The position numbers and the translations under genes were made by a program. From Methylobacterium sp. 77 (GTDB lineage: Bacteria; Pseudomonadota; Alphaproteobacteria; Rhizobiales; Beijerinckiaceae), in contig NZ_KB910516.1 in NCBI RefSeq assembly GCF_000372825.1, positions 2,459,740-2,523,739 of the forward strand: a stretch of DNA of 64,000 nucleotides. Direction: 5' to 3'. Below, one piece after another: positions 8,926 to 17,427 of this stretch (positions within the stretch are counted from its first letter, which is position 1; each line of letters opens with the position of its first letter). The notes beneath the pieces are model-generated. The model did no database searches. It was not told the DNA's origin and was given only the letters and a program-made list of their open reading frames with translations.

Positions 8926-10803
8926 ATGGTCCATACCGGCTACAATCCCGCCCTCGTCGCGCTCTCCATCGCCATCGCCGTCTTCGCTTCCTACACCGCT
9001 CTGGACCTCGCATCGCGGGTGCGTGCCGCGCCCGGCCGGCGCCTCGCCTGGATCGGCGGAGCCGCCCTCGCGATGGGGGGAGGGATCTGGTCGATGCATT
9101 TCGTCGGCATGCTCGCCTTCGAGATGGGGATGCCGGCGGCCTACGATACCGGCCTCACCCTGCTGTCGCTGCTCATCGCCATCGGCGCGACGGGTGGCGC
9201 CTTCGCCTGGGTCAGCCGGAACGATGCCGCGACGCGCGACATCCTGGTGAGCGGCCCGCTCATGGGGGTCGGCATCGCCGGCATGCACTATACCGGTATG
9301 GCCGCGCTCACCGTGCCCGGCAACCTCGCCTACAGCCCTCCCGTCGTCATCGTGTCGGTCCTGATCGCCGTCACGGCGGCCACGGCCGCGCTCTGGCTGA
9401 CCTTCCGTCAGCACGAGGTCTGGCAGAAGATCGCGGCCGCCTTCGTGATGGGGCTCGCCGTCGCCGGGATGCACTATACCGGCATGGCGGCCGCGACCCT
9501 CACCGCCGAGGAGGCCGGCGCGCATGCGGCGCATATGTCGGCGCTCGCTCCGAGCCAACAGAACCTCGCCCTGTTCGTCGGCGGGGCGACCTTTCTCATC
9601 CTGTTCCTCGCCATGCTGGCCTCCTCGATCGACCAGCAGCGCGTCCAACGCGACTTGAGCGCCAGCGAAGAACGATTCCGCGCCGCCGTCCAGGCGGTGC
9701 GCGGCGTTCTCTGGACCAACGATGCCGAGGGCCGGATGGTCGGCGACCAGCCCGGATGGTCGGCGATCACCGGCCAGTCGCGCGAGGAGTATCAGGGCTT
9801 CGGATGGGCCGACGCCGTGCACCCTGACGATGCCGAATCGTCCATCGAGGCGTGGGGCGAGACGGTGCGCGAGAAGCGCACCTTCGTCCACGAGCACCGG
9901 GTCCGCTCGAGCGATGGGACGTGGCGGCATTACGCCATCCGTGCCGTCCCGGTCCTGGCGCCCGACGGCGCCATTCGTGAATGGGTCGGCGTGCATACCG
10001 ACATCACCGAACAGCGCGAGGCCGAAGCGGAGCTCCGGGAATCGAACGAGGAGATCCAGCGCTACGCCTACATCGTCAGCCACGATCTCCGTGCGCCCCT
10101 CGTCAACGTCATGGGGTTCACGAGCGAACTCGACGCGACGCGGAACGACATTCGCACCGCGCTCGACAATCATCCCGATGCCGAGAGGATCGACGCCGAT
10201 CTCGGCGAGGCGCTCGGCTTCATCAGCGCCGCCGTCACCCGCATGGAGAGCCTGATCGCCGCGATCCTGAAATTGTCCCGCGAAGGCCGGCGCAGTTTCA
10301 TGCCCGAAACCCTCGAACTGACGGCGCTATTCCAGCGCCTCGCCGATGCCCAGCGCCACCAGACCGAAGCCGCGGGCGCCGAGGTGATCGTGGCTCCGGA
10401 TCTTCCGAAGATCACAGCCGACCGGCTGGCGGTCGAGCAGATCTTCGGCAATCTCCTCGACAATGCGGTGAAGTATCTCGACCGCGCGCGCCCCGGCCGG
10501 ATCGCCATCGACGCCGTTCCGGTCGGCTCGCGAATCCGCATCGACGTCACGGATAACGGCCGGGGCATCGCCGAGCGCGACCACGCCCGGGTGTTCGAGC
10601 TGTTCCGACGCTCGGGCGCACAGGACCGGCCGGGCGAGGGAATCGGTCTCGCCCATGTCAAAGCGCTGGTCCGGTCGCTCGGCGGACGGATCGACATCAC
10701 CTCCCGGCTCGGGGACGGCACCACCTTCAGCGTGACGCTGCCCCGCGAGAGCGCTACAGCTTCGAACAGGGGCGCCGCGCCGACGCCCCTCGCCGCGGAA
10801 TGA
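8926..10803 (+). CDS. MHYT-PAS sensor histidine kinase
   Basis: This 625-residue membrane sensor has seven N-terminal hydrophobic segments (1-232) with three MHYT motifs (MHFVGM at 57-62, MHYTGM at 120-125 and 182-187), which are proposed to bind copper and sense O2, CO or NO. Then come a PAS/PAC domain (about 244-365), a dimerisation/phosphoacceptor domain with SHDLRAPL (His386), and a HATPase domain with NLLDNAVKY, DNGRG and GEGIGLAHV. The kinase part resembles bacteriophytochrome-like kinases. The ATG at 8926 (MVHTGYNP) starts right at the first membrane helix. The stop overlaps the next receiver gene in an ATGA, so the two are translationally coupled. Confidence 0.9.
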   Translation: MVHTGYNPALVALSIAIAVFASYTALDLASRVRAAPGRRLAWIGGAALAMGGGIWSMHFVGMLAFEMGMPAAYDTGLTLLSLLIAIGATGGAFAWVSRNDAATRDILVSGPLMGVGIAGMHYTGMAALTVPGNLAYSPPVVIVSVLIAVTAATAALWLTFRQHEVWQKIAAAFVMGLAVAGMHYTGMAAATLTAEEAGAHAAHMSALAPSQQNLALFVGGATFLILFLAMLASSIDQQRVQRDLSASEERFRAAVQAVRGVLWTNDAEGRMVGDQPGWSAITGQSREEYQGFGWADAVHPDDAESSIEAWGETVREKRTFVHEHRVRSSDGTWRHYAIRAVPVLAPDGAIREWVGVHTDITEQREAEAELRESNEEIQRYAYIVSHDLRAPLVNVMGFTSELDATRNDIRTALDNHPDAERIDADLGEALGFISAAVTRMESLIAAILKLSREGRRSFMPETLELTALFQRLADAQRHQTEAAGAEVIVAPDLPKITADRLAVEQIFGNLLDNAVKYLDRARPGRIAIDAVPVGSRIRIDVTDNGRGIAERDHARVFELFRRSGAQDRPGEGIGLAHVKALVRSLGGRIDITSRLGDGTTFSVTLPRESATASNRGAAPTPLAAE

Positions 10804-11252
10804 GGTCGGGACCGAACGTGCACTCCGTCAGTATCGTGATGATCGAGGATGACGAGGGCCACGCTCGTCTGATCGAACGCAACATCCGCCGCGCCGGCGT
10901 CAACAACGAGATCATCCCGTTCCGGGATGGCACCTCCGCGCTCGCCTACCTTCTCGGCCCCGACGGTTCGGGGGAGGTCAGCGCCAAGCGTCCGCTCCTG
11001 ATCCTGCTCGACCTCAATCTGCCGGACATGACCGGCATCGACATCCTCGAGAAGGTGAAGGCGAACCCGCATACGCGGCGCTCGCCGGTCGTGGTTCTCA
11101 CGACGACGGATGACAGCCGCGAGGTCCAGCGCTGCTACGATCTCGGCGCGAACGTCTACATTACCAAGCCGGTGAATTATGAGGGGTTCGCGAATGCCAT
11201 TCGTCAGCTCGGATTGTTCTTCTCGGTGATGCAGGTGCCCGAGAACCCATGA
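10800..11252 (+). CDS. single-domain response regulator (Rcp1-like)
   Basis: This 150-residue receiver domain has no output domain. The acidic pair is in VMIEDDEGH (residues 16-18), the phosphoacceptor is Asp71 in ILLDLNLPDMTG, the switch Thr is in VVLTTTDD, and the lysine is in YITKPV. The pattern is that of Rcp1-type regulators that partner phytochrome-like kinases, matching the kinase encoded just upstream with a 4-base overlap. It probably relays phosphate to another protein; the next gene (receiver-kinase) is the obvious candidate. Confidence 0.9.
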   Translation: MRSGPNVHSVSIVMIEDDEGHARLIERNIRRAGVNNEIIPFRDGTSALAYLLGPDGSGEVSAKRPLLILLDLNLPDMTGIDILEKVKANPHTRRSPVVVLTTTDDSREVQRCYDLGANVYITKPVNYEGFANAIRQLGLFFSVMQVPENP

Positions 11253-11265
11253 GACCGTCGAGATC

Positions 11266-12315
11266 ATGAGCGCCCCCGCCGCCCCGGAGCGTGGCCGCGT
11301 CCTCTACGTCGACGACGATCCCGGTCTCGCACGCCTCGTGCAGAAAGCGTTGCGGGCGCGCGGTTACGTCGTGGAACTCGCCGCCACCGGCGACGAGGGG
11401 CTCGCGCGCCTGTCCCAGGGCGGCATCGACCTCGTGGCTCTCGATCATCACATGCCGGGCCAGACCGGACTCGACGTACTTCCCATCATCCGCGCCATGC
11501 CCTCCGCTCCGCCGGTCATCTACGTCACGGGGTCGGAGGACAGCCGCGTCGCCGTCGCGGCGCTGAAGGCCGGGGCGGTCGATTACGTCTGGAAGGACTT
11601 TCAGGGCCAGTTCCGCGAACTCCTGGGCGAGGCGATCGACACGGCCTTGCGGCAGGAGGAGATGAGACGCGACAAAGAGCGGGCGGAGGCGGAAGTGCGC
11701 GAAGCGCGCGACCGGGCGGTGATGCTCCTGCGCGAGGTCAACCACCGGGTCGCGAACTCGCTCGCCCTTGTGGCGGCGCTGACGCATATGCAGACCAACG
11801 CGGTCTCCGACCCGGCGGCCAAGGCGGCGCTACGCGAAATGCAGGCGCGGATCTCGGCCATCGCCGGGATCCACCGCCGGCTCTACACGTCCGACGATGT
11901 CGAGGCGGTGGAGCTCGACGCCTATCTCGCGAGCCTCGTGGAAGAGTTGCAGGCTTCGATGAAGGCAGCGGGCCGCGACCATGCCATCCGCCTCATCGCC
12001 GAGCCCATTCGTCTCGCTACCGACAAGGCCGTCTCGGTGGGCGTGGTCGTCACCGAACTCGTCACCAATGCCTATAAATACGCCTACCCGCCCGAAGTCG
12101 TGGGCGAGATCCGGGTCGCGCTCGGTCGCGACGGGAGCGACGGCCTCACCCTGACCGTCGAGGATGACGGCATCGGCTGGACCGGAGAGGGCCAGCCGCG
12201 CGGTACGGGTCTCGGCTCCCGCATCGTCAGGGCGATGGCCACGAACCTGCGCTCCGTCCTGGTCTATCGCCCGAACGGCCCGGGAACCAGCGCAACCCTG
12301 CTGTTCCAGGGCTGA
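11266..12315 (+). CDS. receiver-histidine kinase hybrid (REC-HisKA_2-HATPase)
   Basis: This 349-residue soluble protein begins with a receiver domain (acidic patch VDDDPG, phosphoacceptor Asp60 in ALDHHMPGQTG, Lys110) and continues into a HisKA_2 kinase with phosphoacceptor His160 in LLREVNHRVANSL. An ATPase core follows (VVTELVTNAYKYAYP, DDGIGW, GTGLGSRIV). It has no sensor or membrane part, so its input must be phosphorylation of the receiver. It begins 13 bases after the single-domain receiver and completes a three-gene cascade. Kinases of this class act in general stress signalling in alphaproteobacteria; that role here is only possible. Confidence 0.88.
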   Translation: MSAPAAPERGRVLYVDDDPGLARLVQKALRARGYVVELAATGDEGLARLSQGGIDLVALDHHMPGQTGLDVLPIIRAMPSAPPVIYVTGSEDSRVAVAALKAGAVDYVWKDFQGQFRELLGEAIDTALRQEEMRRDKERAEAEVREARDRAVMLLREVNHRVANSLALVAALTHMQTNAVSDPAAKAALREMQARISAIAGIHRRLYTSDDVEAVELDAYLASLVEELQASMKAAGRDHAIRLIAEPIRLATDKAVSVGVVVTELVTNAYKYAYPPEVVGEIRVALGRDGSDGLTLTVEDDGIGWTGEGQPRGTGLGSRIVRAMATNLRSVLVYRPNGPGTSATLLFQG

Positions 12316-12411
12316 GCCGGAAGCGCGTCCATCGGCTCGCGGCCCCTTCGCCTCCCGGGCGGAATGCACTATCTCCCGGTTCCTCTCCGTCGGACATTCG
12401 GGGCCAGGATC

Positions 12412-13239
12412 ATGAAACCCGTCGTCGTCGCCGTCGCCATTACCGGCTCCGTCCCGCGCAAATCGGACAATCCCGCTCTGCCGGTCACCGTCGCAGAGCA
12501 GATCGAGTCGACGCATCAGGCTTTTGAGGCCGGCGCCGCGCTAGTCCATATCCACGTGCGCAACGACGACGAGACGCCCTCCTCCGATCCCGACCGCTTC
12601 GCGGCGGTGCAGGACGGGATACGGCTGCACTGCCCCGGCATGATCGTGCAATTCTCGACCGGCGGCCGGGGCCGCGATCCGGCGAGCCGTGGCCTGTCCC
12701 TCCGTCACCGGCCGGACATGGCCTCGCTCTCCACCGGATCGGTGAACTTTCCGACCATCGTCTACGAGAACCCGGCACGCCTCGTCACCGATCTGGCGAG
12801 CCAGATGCGGGACCACGGCGTGCGGCCCGAGATCGAGATCTTCGACCTCTCGCATCTTCATGGAGCCCGGCGGCTGGTCGATGAGGGGCTGATGGATGCC
12901 AGCCCCCACGTCCAGTTCGTGATGGGCGTGAAGAACGCCTTGCCGCCCGACGAGCGCCTGCTCGACCTGCTCCTCGGCGAATTGAGGCAGGTTCTGCCGG
13001 AGGCGACATGGACCGCCGCCGGCATCGGGCGCCATCAGGCCGACGTCATGGATTGGGCGCTCGCACGGGGAGCCGACGCCGTGCGGACCGGATTGGAGGA
13101 CAACATCCGGATCACGAAGCACAGATTGGCGGCGAGCAATGCCGAACTGGTCGGTGTCGCGGTCGAGCGGATCCTCGGCCACGGCCGCTCGGTGGCAAAA
13201 GCCGACGAGGCGCGCGCGATTCTCGGGCTCGCGCCCTGA
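12412..13239 (+). CDS. BKACE family beta-keto acid cleavage enzyme
   Basis: This 275-residue TIM-barrel protein of the BKACE family (3-keto-5-aminohexanoate cleavage enzyme, DUF849) condenses a beta-keto acid with acetyl-CoA and cleaves it. The zinc-binding HIHVR (His46, His48), QFSTGG, and EIEIFDLSH motifs are present. The ATG at 12412 (MKPVVVAVAITGS) was chosen because it starts at the first beta strand; an upstream in-frame ATG at 12364 adds an unconserved leader. The family covers many substrates, and nothing next to this gene (no kamA/kal lysine genes) points to lysine fermentation, so the substrate is open. A hairpin at 13275-13302 probably ends its transcript. Confidence 0.87.
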   Translation: MKPVVVAVAITGSVPRKSDNPALPVTVAEQIESTHQAFEAGAALVHIHVRNDDETPSSDPDRFAAVQDGIRLHCPGMIVQFSTGGRGRDPASRGLSLRHRPDMASLSTGSVNFPTIVYENPARLVTDLASQMRDHGVRPEIEIFDLSHLHGARRLVDEGLMDASPHVQFVMGVKNALPPDERLLDLLLGELRQVLPEATWTAAGIGRHQADVMDWALARGADAVRTGLEDNIRITKHRLAASNAELVGVAVERILGHGRSVAKADEARAILGLAP

Positions 13240-13274
13240 TCGTTCGTCTCGAACCGTCAGCGCCTCAGAGGCTG

Positions 13275-13302
13275 GTCACCCGCACGGCCTTGCGCGGGTG
13301 AC
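13275..13302 (+). terminator. hairpin downstream of the BKACE gene
   Basis: GTCACCCGC and GCGGGTGAC form a 9-bp GC-rich stem with a 10-base loop, 36 bases after the stop. There is no clear T-run. Confidence 0.45.
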
Positions 13303-13361
13303 GTCGTCGAGGCGGTTCACGATTTCATCTGAAGCGTGGCGGACTATCGCCGCCGCTCGGG

Positions 13362-13394
13362 CAGACCTCGATGAGTCACGCTCATCGAGGTCTG
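13362..13394. terminator. perfect 14-bp inverted repeat between convergent genes
   Basis: CAGACCTCGATGAG (13362-13375) and CTCATCGAGGTCTG (13381-13394) are exact reverse complements with a 5-base loop. It lies between the convergent BKACE and FKBP genes and can serve as a two-way terminator. Its right arm is part of an element repeated near 47.57 kb. Confidence 0.6.
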
Positions 13395-13400
13395 GTCTCA
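13375..13400 (-). repeat. 26-base element, copy 1
   Basis: Read on the minus strand this is TGAGACCAGACCTCGATGAG then CGTGAC. It starts two bases after the FKBP stop codon. The same 26 bases with one mismatch lie at 47564-47589, again directly at a stop codon and in the same orientation to the gene before it. Confidence 0.7.
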
Positions 13401-13402
13401 AT

Positions 13403-13822
13403 TCAATTCACGCCGAGCAGTTCGACGTCGAAGATGAGCGTGGCGTTGGGGGGAATGAGCCCGCCGGCGCCGCGTGCGCCGTATCCGAGGTCGGACGGGA
13501 TGATGAGCGTGCGCTTGCCACCCACCTTCATCGTGGCGACGCCCTGGTCCCAGCCCCCGATGACTTGGCCGATGCCGAGGGTGAAGCTGAAGGGCTGGCC
13601 GCGGTCACGCGAGGAATCGAACTTCTTGCCGGGCTTGCCGCCGTCGTCGAGCCAGCCGGTGTAATGGACGCTGACCTTCTTGCCGGTCTCCGGCGAGGGG
13701 CCGGTTCCGACGACTTCGTCACGATATTGGAGGCCCGAGGGCGTGGTCACGGTCTCGGCGGATGCGGAAGCGGTCATGGCGATCAACAAGGCTCCGGTGA
13801 GGGCGAGAAGCGGACGACGCAT
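13403..13822 (-). CDS. secreted FKBP-type peptidyl-prolyl cis-trans isomerase
   Basis: This 139-residue protein has a signal peptide ([23 protein letters not shown]) and one complete FKBP domain (about 27-139), with the motifs [46 protein letters not shown] and [14 protein letters not shown]. It should speed proline isomerisation during folding in the periplasm. It sits 58 bases after the acetyltransferase gene on the same strand and may be the last gene of that operon, or may have its own promoter. Confidence 0.93.
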   Translation of the reverse strand: MRRPLLALTGALLIAMTASASAETVTTPSGLQYRDEVVGTGPSPETGKKVSVHYTGWLDDGGKPGKKFDSSRDRGQPFSFTLGIGQVIGGWDQGVATMKVGGKRTLIIPSDLGYGARGAGGLIPPNATLIFDVELLGVN

Positions 13823-13880
13823 GCGGATGGTTCCTGTCTGGCGTGCCGGACGGGCGCAGTAGCACGGCTTCGCGTCGCCG

Positions 13881-15032
13881 TCAGCGTCTGCCCAGCACTC
13901 GCTTGATCAGGGCCTTGGCATCGCGCTCCATCATCGCGAGGCGAAGACGCCGGTCGAGGGAGATCAGCTGCGACGCGCCGTCCGGCACGGCGATGATCTC
14001 GCAGATCGCTTCCCTGTCCGGATACAGGTTCTCCAGCACCGAGCCTGCCAGCGTCGCGGAATCGAGCCGCCGGGCAAATCCGGTCTCGTGCATCGCCTCG
14101 ATGATCCGCGCTTCGAGCAGGAGGCCCGGCGCATGCGAGCGCGCATTCTCGTCGTAGGTGGTCTTCAGCAGGGTGGCGGTCTCGCCCGCCAGCAGAGCGA
14201 GGCTGATGGAGAGAGGGCGGCCGTCCAGCAGCAGGGTATCCGCGCGAAGACCGATCGGGCCGCCGCCATCGGCGAACAGCGCCCGGGCGAAGGCCTCGTG
14301 TTGCGGGTCGCAGGCGAGAGCCGTCCCGGCCCGGCCCTTCCACCCCGCCCGTTCCAGGCTGAGGAAACCGGTGACCGCATCGATCAGCGGATCGCCATGG
14401 GTGGCGACGCCGAGGCTGAGCGAACCGTGTTTCGACAGGCGCCGGTGGCGGCGGCGCAGATCCTTCATCCGGGACCGGTGCGGATGCCCGTCGAGGAAGG
14501 CGGCGTAGGAGTCACGCCGCTCGACGATGGGCCGCTGGAAACGGCCGACGACGCCATGCACCCATCCGGCCCGGTCCATCGCTGCGAGCAGCCCGCGCCC
14601 GAGCCTGGTTTCCGCAGGAAGCAGCGGCCAGCGCCAGGGCCGTCCGGCCGATGCGTTTCGCAACCCCGCCACCAGCAGGTCCAGCGTCCCGGTGACATCC
14701 GGGCCGTCGGCGACGAGCGGGCATGTCTGCGTGATGAAGGGCGACAGGAACGGGCGCGTCACATTCAGTCCGAGCCCGCTGATGTCGCGCCTCGACCGGA
14801 ACGGCATCAGCGCCTCGAGCCCGCCCTCCCCCCGCACGGCGACGAAGGCGAGGCTCGCATCGGCGAGCCCCGCCGCATGATGGGCGGCGATGACGTGGCG
14901 GCTGTAATGCGGATGAGTCGTGAGGGCCCGTTCCATCAGCGCGTCCCACGAGGCGGGATCGGCGGCGAGGTCCGAGTAGGTGACGATGGAAACGGAGCGT
15001 GGGTCCCCCGCCCGTCCGAGCCTCGTATTCAT
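13881..15032 (-). CDS. GNAT/CelD-like acyltransferase of polysaccharide clusters
   Basis: This 383-residue protein resembles the CelD/BcsL-type GNAT acyltransferases found with exopolysaccharide genes. The middle and C-terminal part shows a GNAT-like core ([62 protein letters not shown]). The start at 15032 overlaps the stop of the flippase gene in an ATGA, so the two are translated together. The frame stays open upstream to 15671, but that part runs through the flippase gene. It probably acylates a sugar or peptide before or after export; substrate unknown. Confidence 0.75.
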   Translation of the reverse strand: MNTRLGRAGDPRSVSIVTYSDLAADPASWDALMERALTTHPHYSRHVIAAHHAAGLADASLAFVAVRGEGGLEALMPFRSRRDISGLGLNVTRPFLSPFITQTCPLVADGPDVTGTLDLLVAGLRNASAGRPWRWPLLPAETRLGRGLLAAMDRAGWVHGVVGRFQRPIVERRDSYAAFLDGHPHRSRMKDLRRRHRRLSKHGSLSLGVATHGDPLIDAVTGFLSLERAGWKGRAGTALACDPQHEAFARALFADGGGPIGLRADTLLLDGRPLSISLALLAGETATLLKTTYDENARSHAPGLLLEARIIEAMHETGFARRLDSATLAGSVLENLYPDREAICEIIAVPDGASQLISLDRRLRLAMMERDAKALIKRVLGRR

Positions 15033-16393
15033 GGATGGCGACGGCCGAAGAACGGAAGGACCGGCGTCGCGATGCCGTGCACGAGGAAGGCCGCTATCGC
15101 CATGCCGGCGCCGCGCAGGACGTTGGCGATCGCCATGGCGATGGCGGCCCCCAGCAGGCCCAGCGGCGGAACGAAGACGGCGCAGAGCAGGGCCGCGAGG
15201 GCGAGCATCGCCACGGTGATCGCGGCGCAGAGCCGCTCGCCGTCGATCATGGTGAGCAGATCTTCTCCCGGACCGAACAGGCTCGCGGCGACATTGCCCG
15301 CCACCAGCACCGCGAGGATCGGAAGGCTGCCCTGGAATTCCGGCCCGAACATGCCGAGCAGGAGCGGCCCGGCCGCGATGACGGCGACGCCGATCGCGGT
15401 CGTCGCGGCGAAGGTCAACCGGGCCTGCAAGCGGACGAGCTCCGCAAGGCCGGGCGCGTCGCCGGATGCATGGATGGCGGTAAAGCGCTGGGCAGTTGCG
15501 GCCGACGCCGCGAATTGCACGAAGGGGACGAATTGCTGGATCCGGGTCGCGACGAAATACAGGCCCACCGCCATCGGCGGCATCATCACGCTGAGGACGA
15601 CGACGTCGATCATGTTGAAGGCGGAATGGGCGAGTTCCGTCGCGGCGATGGGCAGGCAGGCCCGCAGCCATTGCCGCCAGCGATAGCGCGGCTCTGCGGG
15701 GGGCAGCACGGACCTCAGCCGCAGGATGAGAAGTCCGGCCTGGATTGCCAGGGCGAAGCCGGTGGCGGCCAGGGTGCAGGCGACGGCGACCCAGGCTTCC
15801 GCCGGCGCTCCGAGGGCAACCGCTCCCACCATCGCCGCCATGATCAGGCCCTGGCGCAGGAGGTAGGGCGGCGCGATGGCGAGGACCGCCCAGTTCTGGC
15901 TGCGGGCAACGCCTTCGAGGTAATCCTGGAGCGTGAAGAGCGGCAGGACGAGTGCCGCCAAGAGAAGGGGCCCGGCATAGGGCCCATTGAGCAGGCTGCC
16001 CTGTATCCAGACCAGCGCGAGGCCGATGAGCGCGACGGCGCAGGCGCAGATTCCGGTCGCGAACGCACCGCCGATGAGAAATCCGCGGATATGGGCGATG
16101 TCGCCCCTCGCCTGATCGGCCGGCAGGAAACGGCAGGCGCCCTGGGCGAATCCCAATGTCGAGGAATGTCCGAGGATGGCGATCCAGACCCAGACCGCGG
16201 CGAAGATTCCGTACTCGGTCCGCCCCATCAGGCGCGCCATGAGAACCTGCGCGACGTAGGCGAAGGCTGCTCCGGCGATGCGGATGGCGAAGACGTCGAG
16301 GGCCGCCCCGGCGGCACCGGCACGGAACGTCCTGACGCGGAGGAGCGCCGCGCCGAGGGTTCGGCCTTCCGTCCCGTCCGTCGCTATGCCCAC
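15029..16393 (-). CDS. polysaccharide flippase (Wzx/MATE-like)
   Basis: This 454-residue protein has about 12-14 hydrophobic segments. Its N-terminal signature (RIAGAAFAYVAQVLMARLMGRTEYGIFAAVWVW) is that of polysaccharide biosynthesis proteins of the oligosaccharidyl-lipid flippase group, which move lipid-linked sugars across the inner membrane. It overlaps the acetyltransferase gene by 4 bases and follows the SGNH hydrolase gene after 71 bases, all on one strand, which supports a role in making a decorated surface glycan. No polymerase or glycosyltransferase is seen nearby, so the glycan made is unknown. Confidence 0.85.
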   Translation of the reverse strand: MGIATDGTEGRTLGAALLRVRTFRAGAAGAALDVFAIRIAGAAFAYVAQVLMARLMGRTEYGIFAAVWVWIAILGHSSTLGFAQGACRFLPADQARGDIAHIRGFLIGGAFATGICACAVALIGLALVWIQGSLLNGPYAGPLLLAALVLPLFTLQDYLEGVARSQNWAVLAIAPPYLLRQGLIMAAMVGAVALGAPAEAWVAVACTLAATGFALAIQAGLLILRLRSVLPPAEPRYRWRQWLRACLPIAATELAHSAFNMIDVVVLSVMMPPMAVGLYFVATRIQQFVPFVQFAASAATAQRFTAIHASGDAPGLAELVRLQARLTFAATTAIGVAVIAAGPLLLGMFGPEFQGSLPILAVLVAGNVAASLFGPGEDLLTMIDGERLCAAITVAMLALAALLCAVFVPPLGLLGAAIAMAIANVLRGAGMAIAAFLVHGIATPVLPFFGRRHP

Positions 16394-16464
16394 TCCGACC
16401 CCCAGACCTGAACCCGGACCCTAGCGCGAGGCCGTTGCGTCCGGGTTAAGCGAACCCTCGCATG

Positions 16465-17427
16465 TCAGGGCTGGTCCTGGGCCGGCACGGTGCCTCCCCG
16501 GGGCGGTGACGGCGGCTTCACAGTGGCATCCTTGGGCGGCGCGACGATGAGGGCCGGCGCGGTGGCGGTGCCGGTCGATGTCGGATCGGGCTGGAGCAGG
16601 GACAGGGTGATCGCCCGCGTCACGTGTTCGGCCATGCAGCGCAGGCCGAGATCGTTCAGGCGGAACTGGCGCCCGAGCATGTGCCCCTCGCCCTTGTCGC
16701 TATGGCCGGACAGGTAGCGCATCGCCTCGTAGCGCTGCACCAGGGGCACGCCTTCGCGCAGAGCCACTTCCTGCACCTTGCGGACGATGCTGTTGTAATA
16801 CTCGTCCTGGGCGAGCGACGCCGTGTAGACGGGATTGACGAGCACGACGTCGATCTCGTGCGACTTGATCCACTGGACCGTCTCGTCGAGGGCACTGGCG
16901 AAGGCATCGATATCGACGCGGGCGAGCGCGTCGTGGGTACCGACCTGCCAGACCACGAGGTCGGGCTCCACCTCCGCCACCATGCCGCGCAGGCGCTCGG
17001 CGGCACCGGACGCGATCTCGCCCTGCAAGCCTCGGCTCTCGACCTCGACGTCGACATTGGGGAGCGAGCGCTCCAGAGCCGTCTCCAGCTTGACCGGATA
17101 GGTCGCCGAGGCTCCGGCGCCGGCCGATGACGATCCGATGGCGAGGACGCGGACCGGACGCTTCTCCTTAAGCGCCGCCTTCACCGCGCCGAGGCGGGCC
17201 AGGGTGTAGAGCTTGGAGCCCGGCACCCGGCATTCCGGAGACAGACTGACGTCGACCGCTTCCGAACCCTCGCCGCCGGGGGCGGGCGCGGCGGCGGTCG
17301 GCGGAGAGATCACGGTCGCGCCTCCCTCCGCTCCGGCCGACGACGATCCGACGATCGTCCCGAGAGCGGTCAGGCCGAGTGCGATCAGGAGAGTCGAGGT
17401 TTGCGCGAGCGCCATTCGACGAACCAT
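16465..17427 (-). CDS. SGNH/GDSL-like hydrolase with signal anchor
   Basis: This 320-residue protein has an N-terminal hydrophobic segment (8-30), a Pro/Ala-rich linker, and an SGNH hydrolase fold. Block I is VLAIGSSSAG (98-103, Ser100 the likely nucleophile, replacing the classical GDS), block III is WQVGTHDAL (in place of GxND), and block V is LNDLGLRCMAEH with a catalytic Asp/His pair. A Pro/Thr-rich C-terminal tail follows. Its start lies inside the opgC-like gene (43-base overlap). SGNH proteins paired with membrane acyltransferases usually move or remove acetyl groups on glycans, which fits here. Confidence 0.75.
   Translation of the reverse strand: MVRRMALAQTSTLLIALGLTALGTIVGSSSAGAEGGATVISPPTAAAPAPGGEGSEAVDVSLSPECRVPGSKLYTLARLGAVKAALKEKRPVRVLAIGSSSAGAGASATYPVKLETALERSLPNVDVEVESRGLQGEIASGAAERLRGMVAEVEPDLVVWQVGTHDALARVDIDAFASALDETVQWIKSHEIDVVLVNPVYTASLAQDEYYNSIVRKVQEVALREGVPLVQRYEAMRYLSGHSDKGEGHMLGRQFRLNDLGLRCMAEHVTRAITLSLLQPDPTSTGTATAPALIVAPPKDATVKPPSPPRGGTVPAQDQP

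Noticed and set aside
14088..16411. Long plus-strand frames opposite the acetyltransferase and flippase genes
   Set aside because: Charged low-complexity translations without domains; the minus-strand genes have clear family features and coupled starts.
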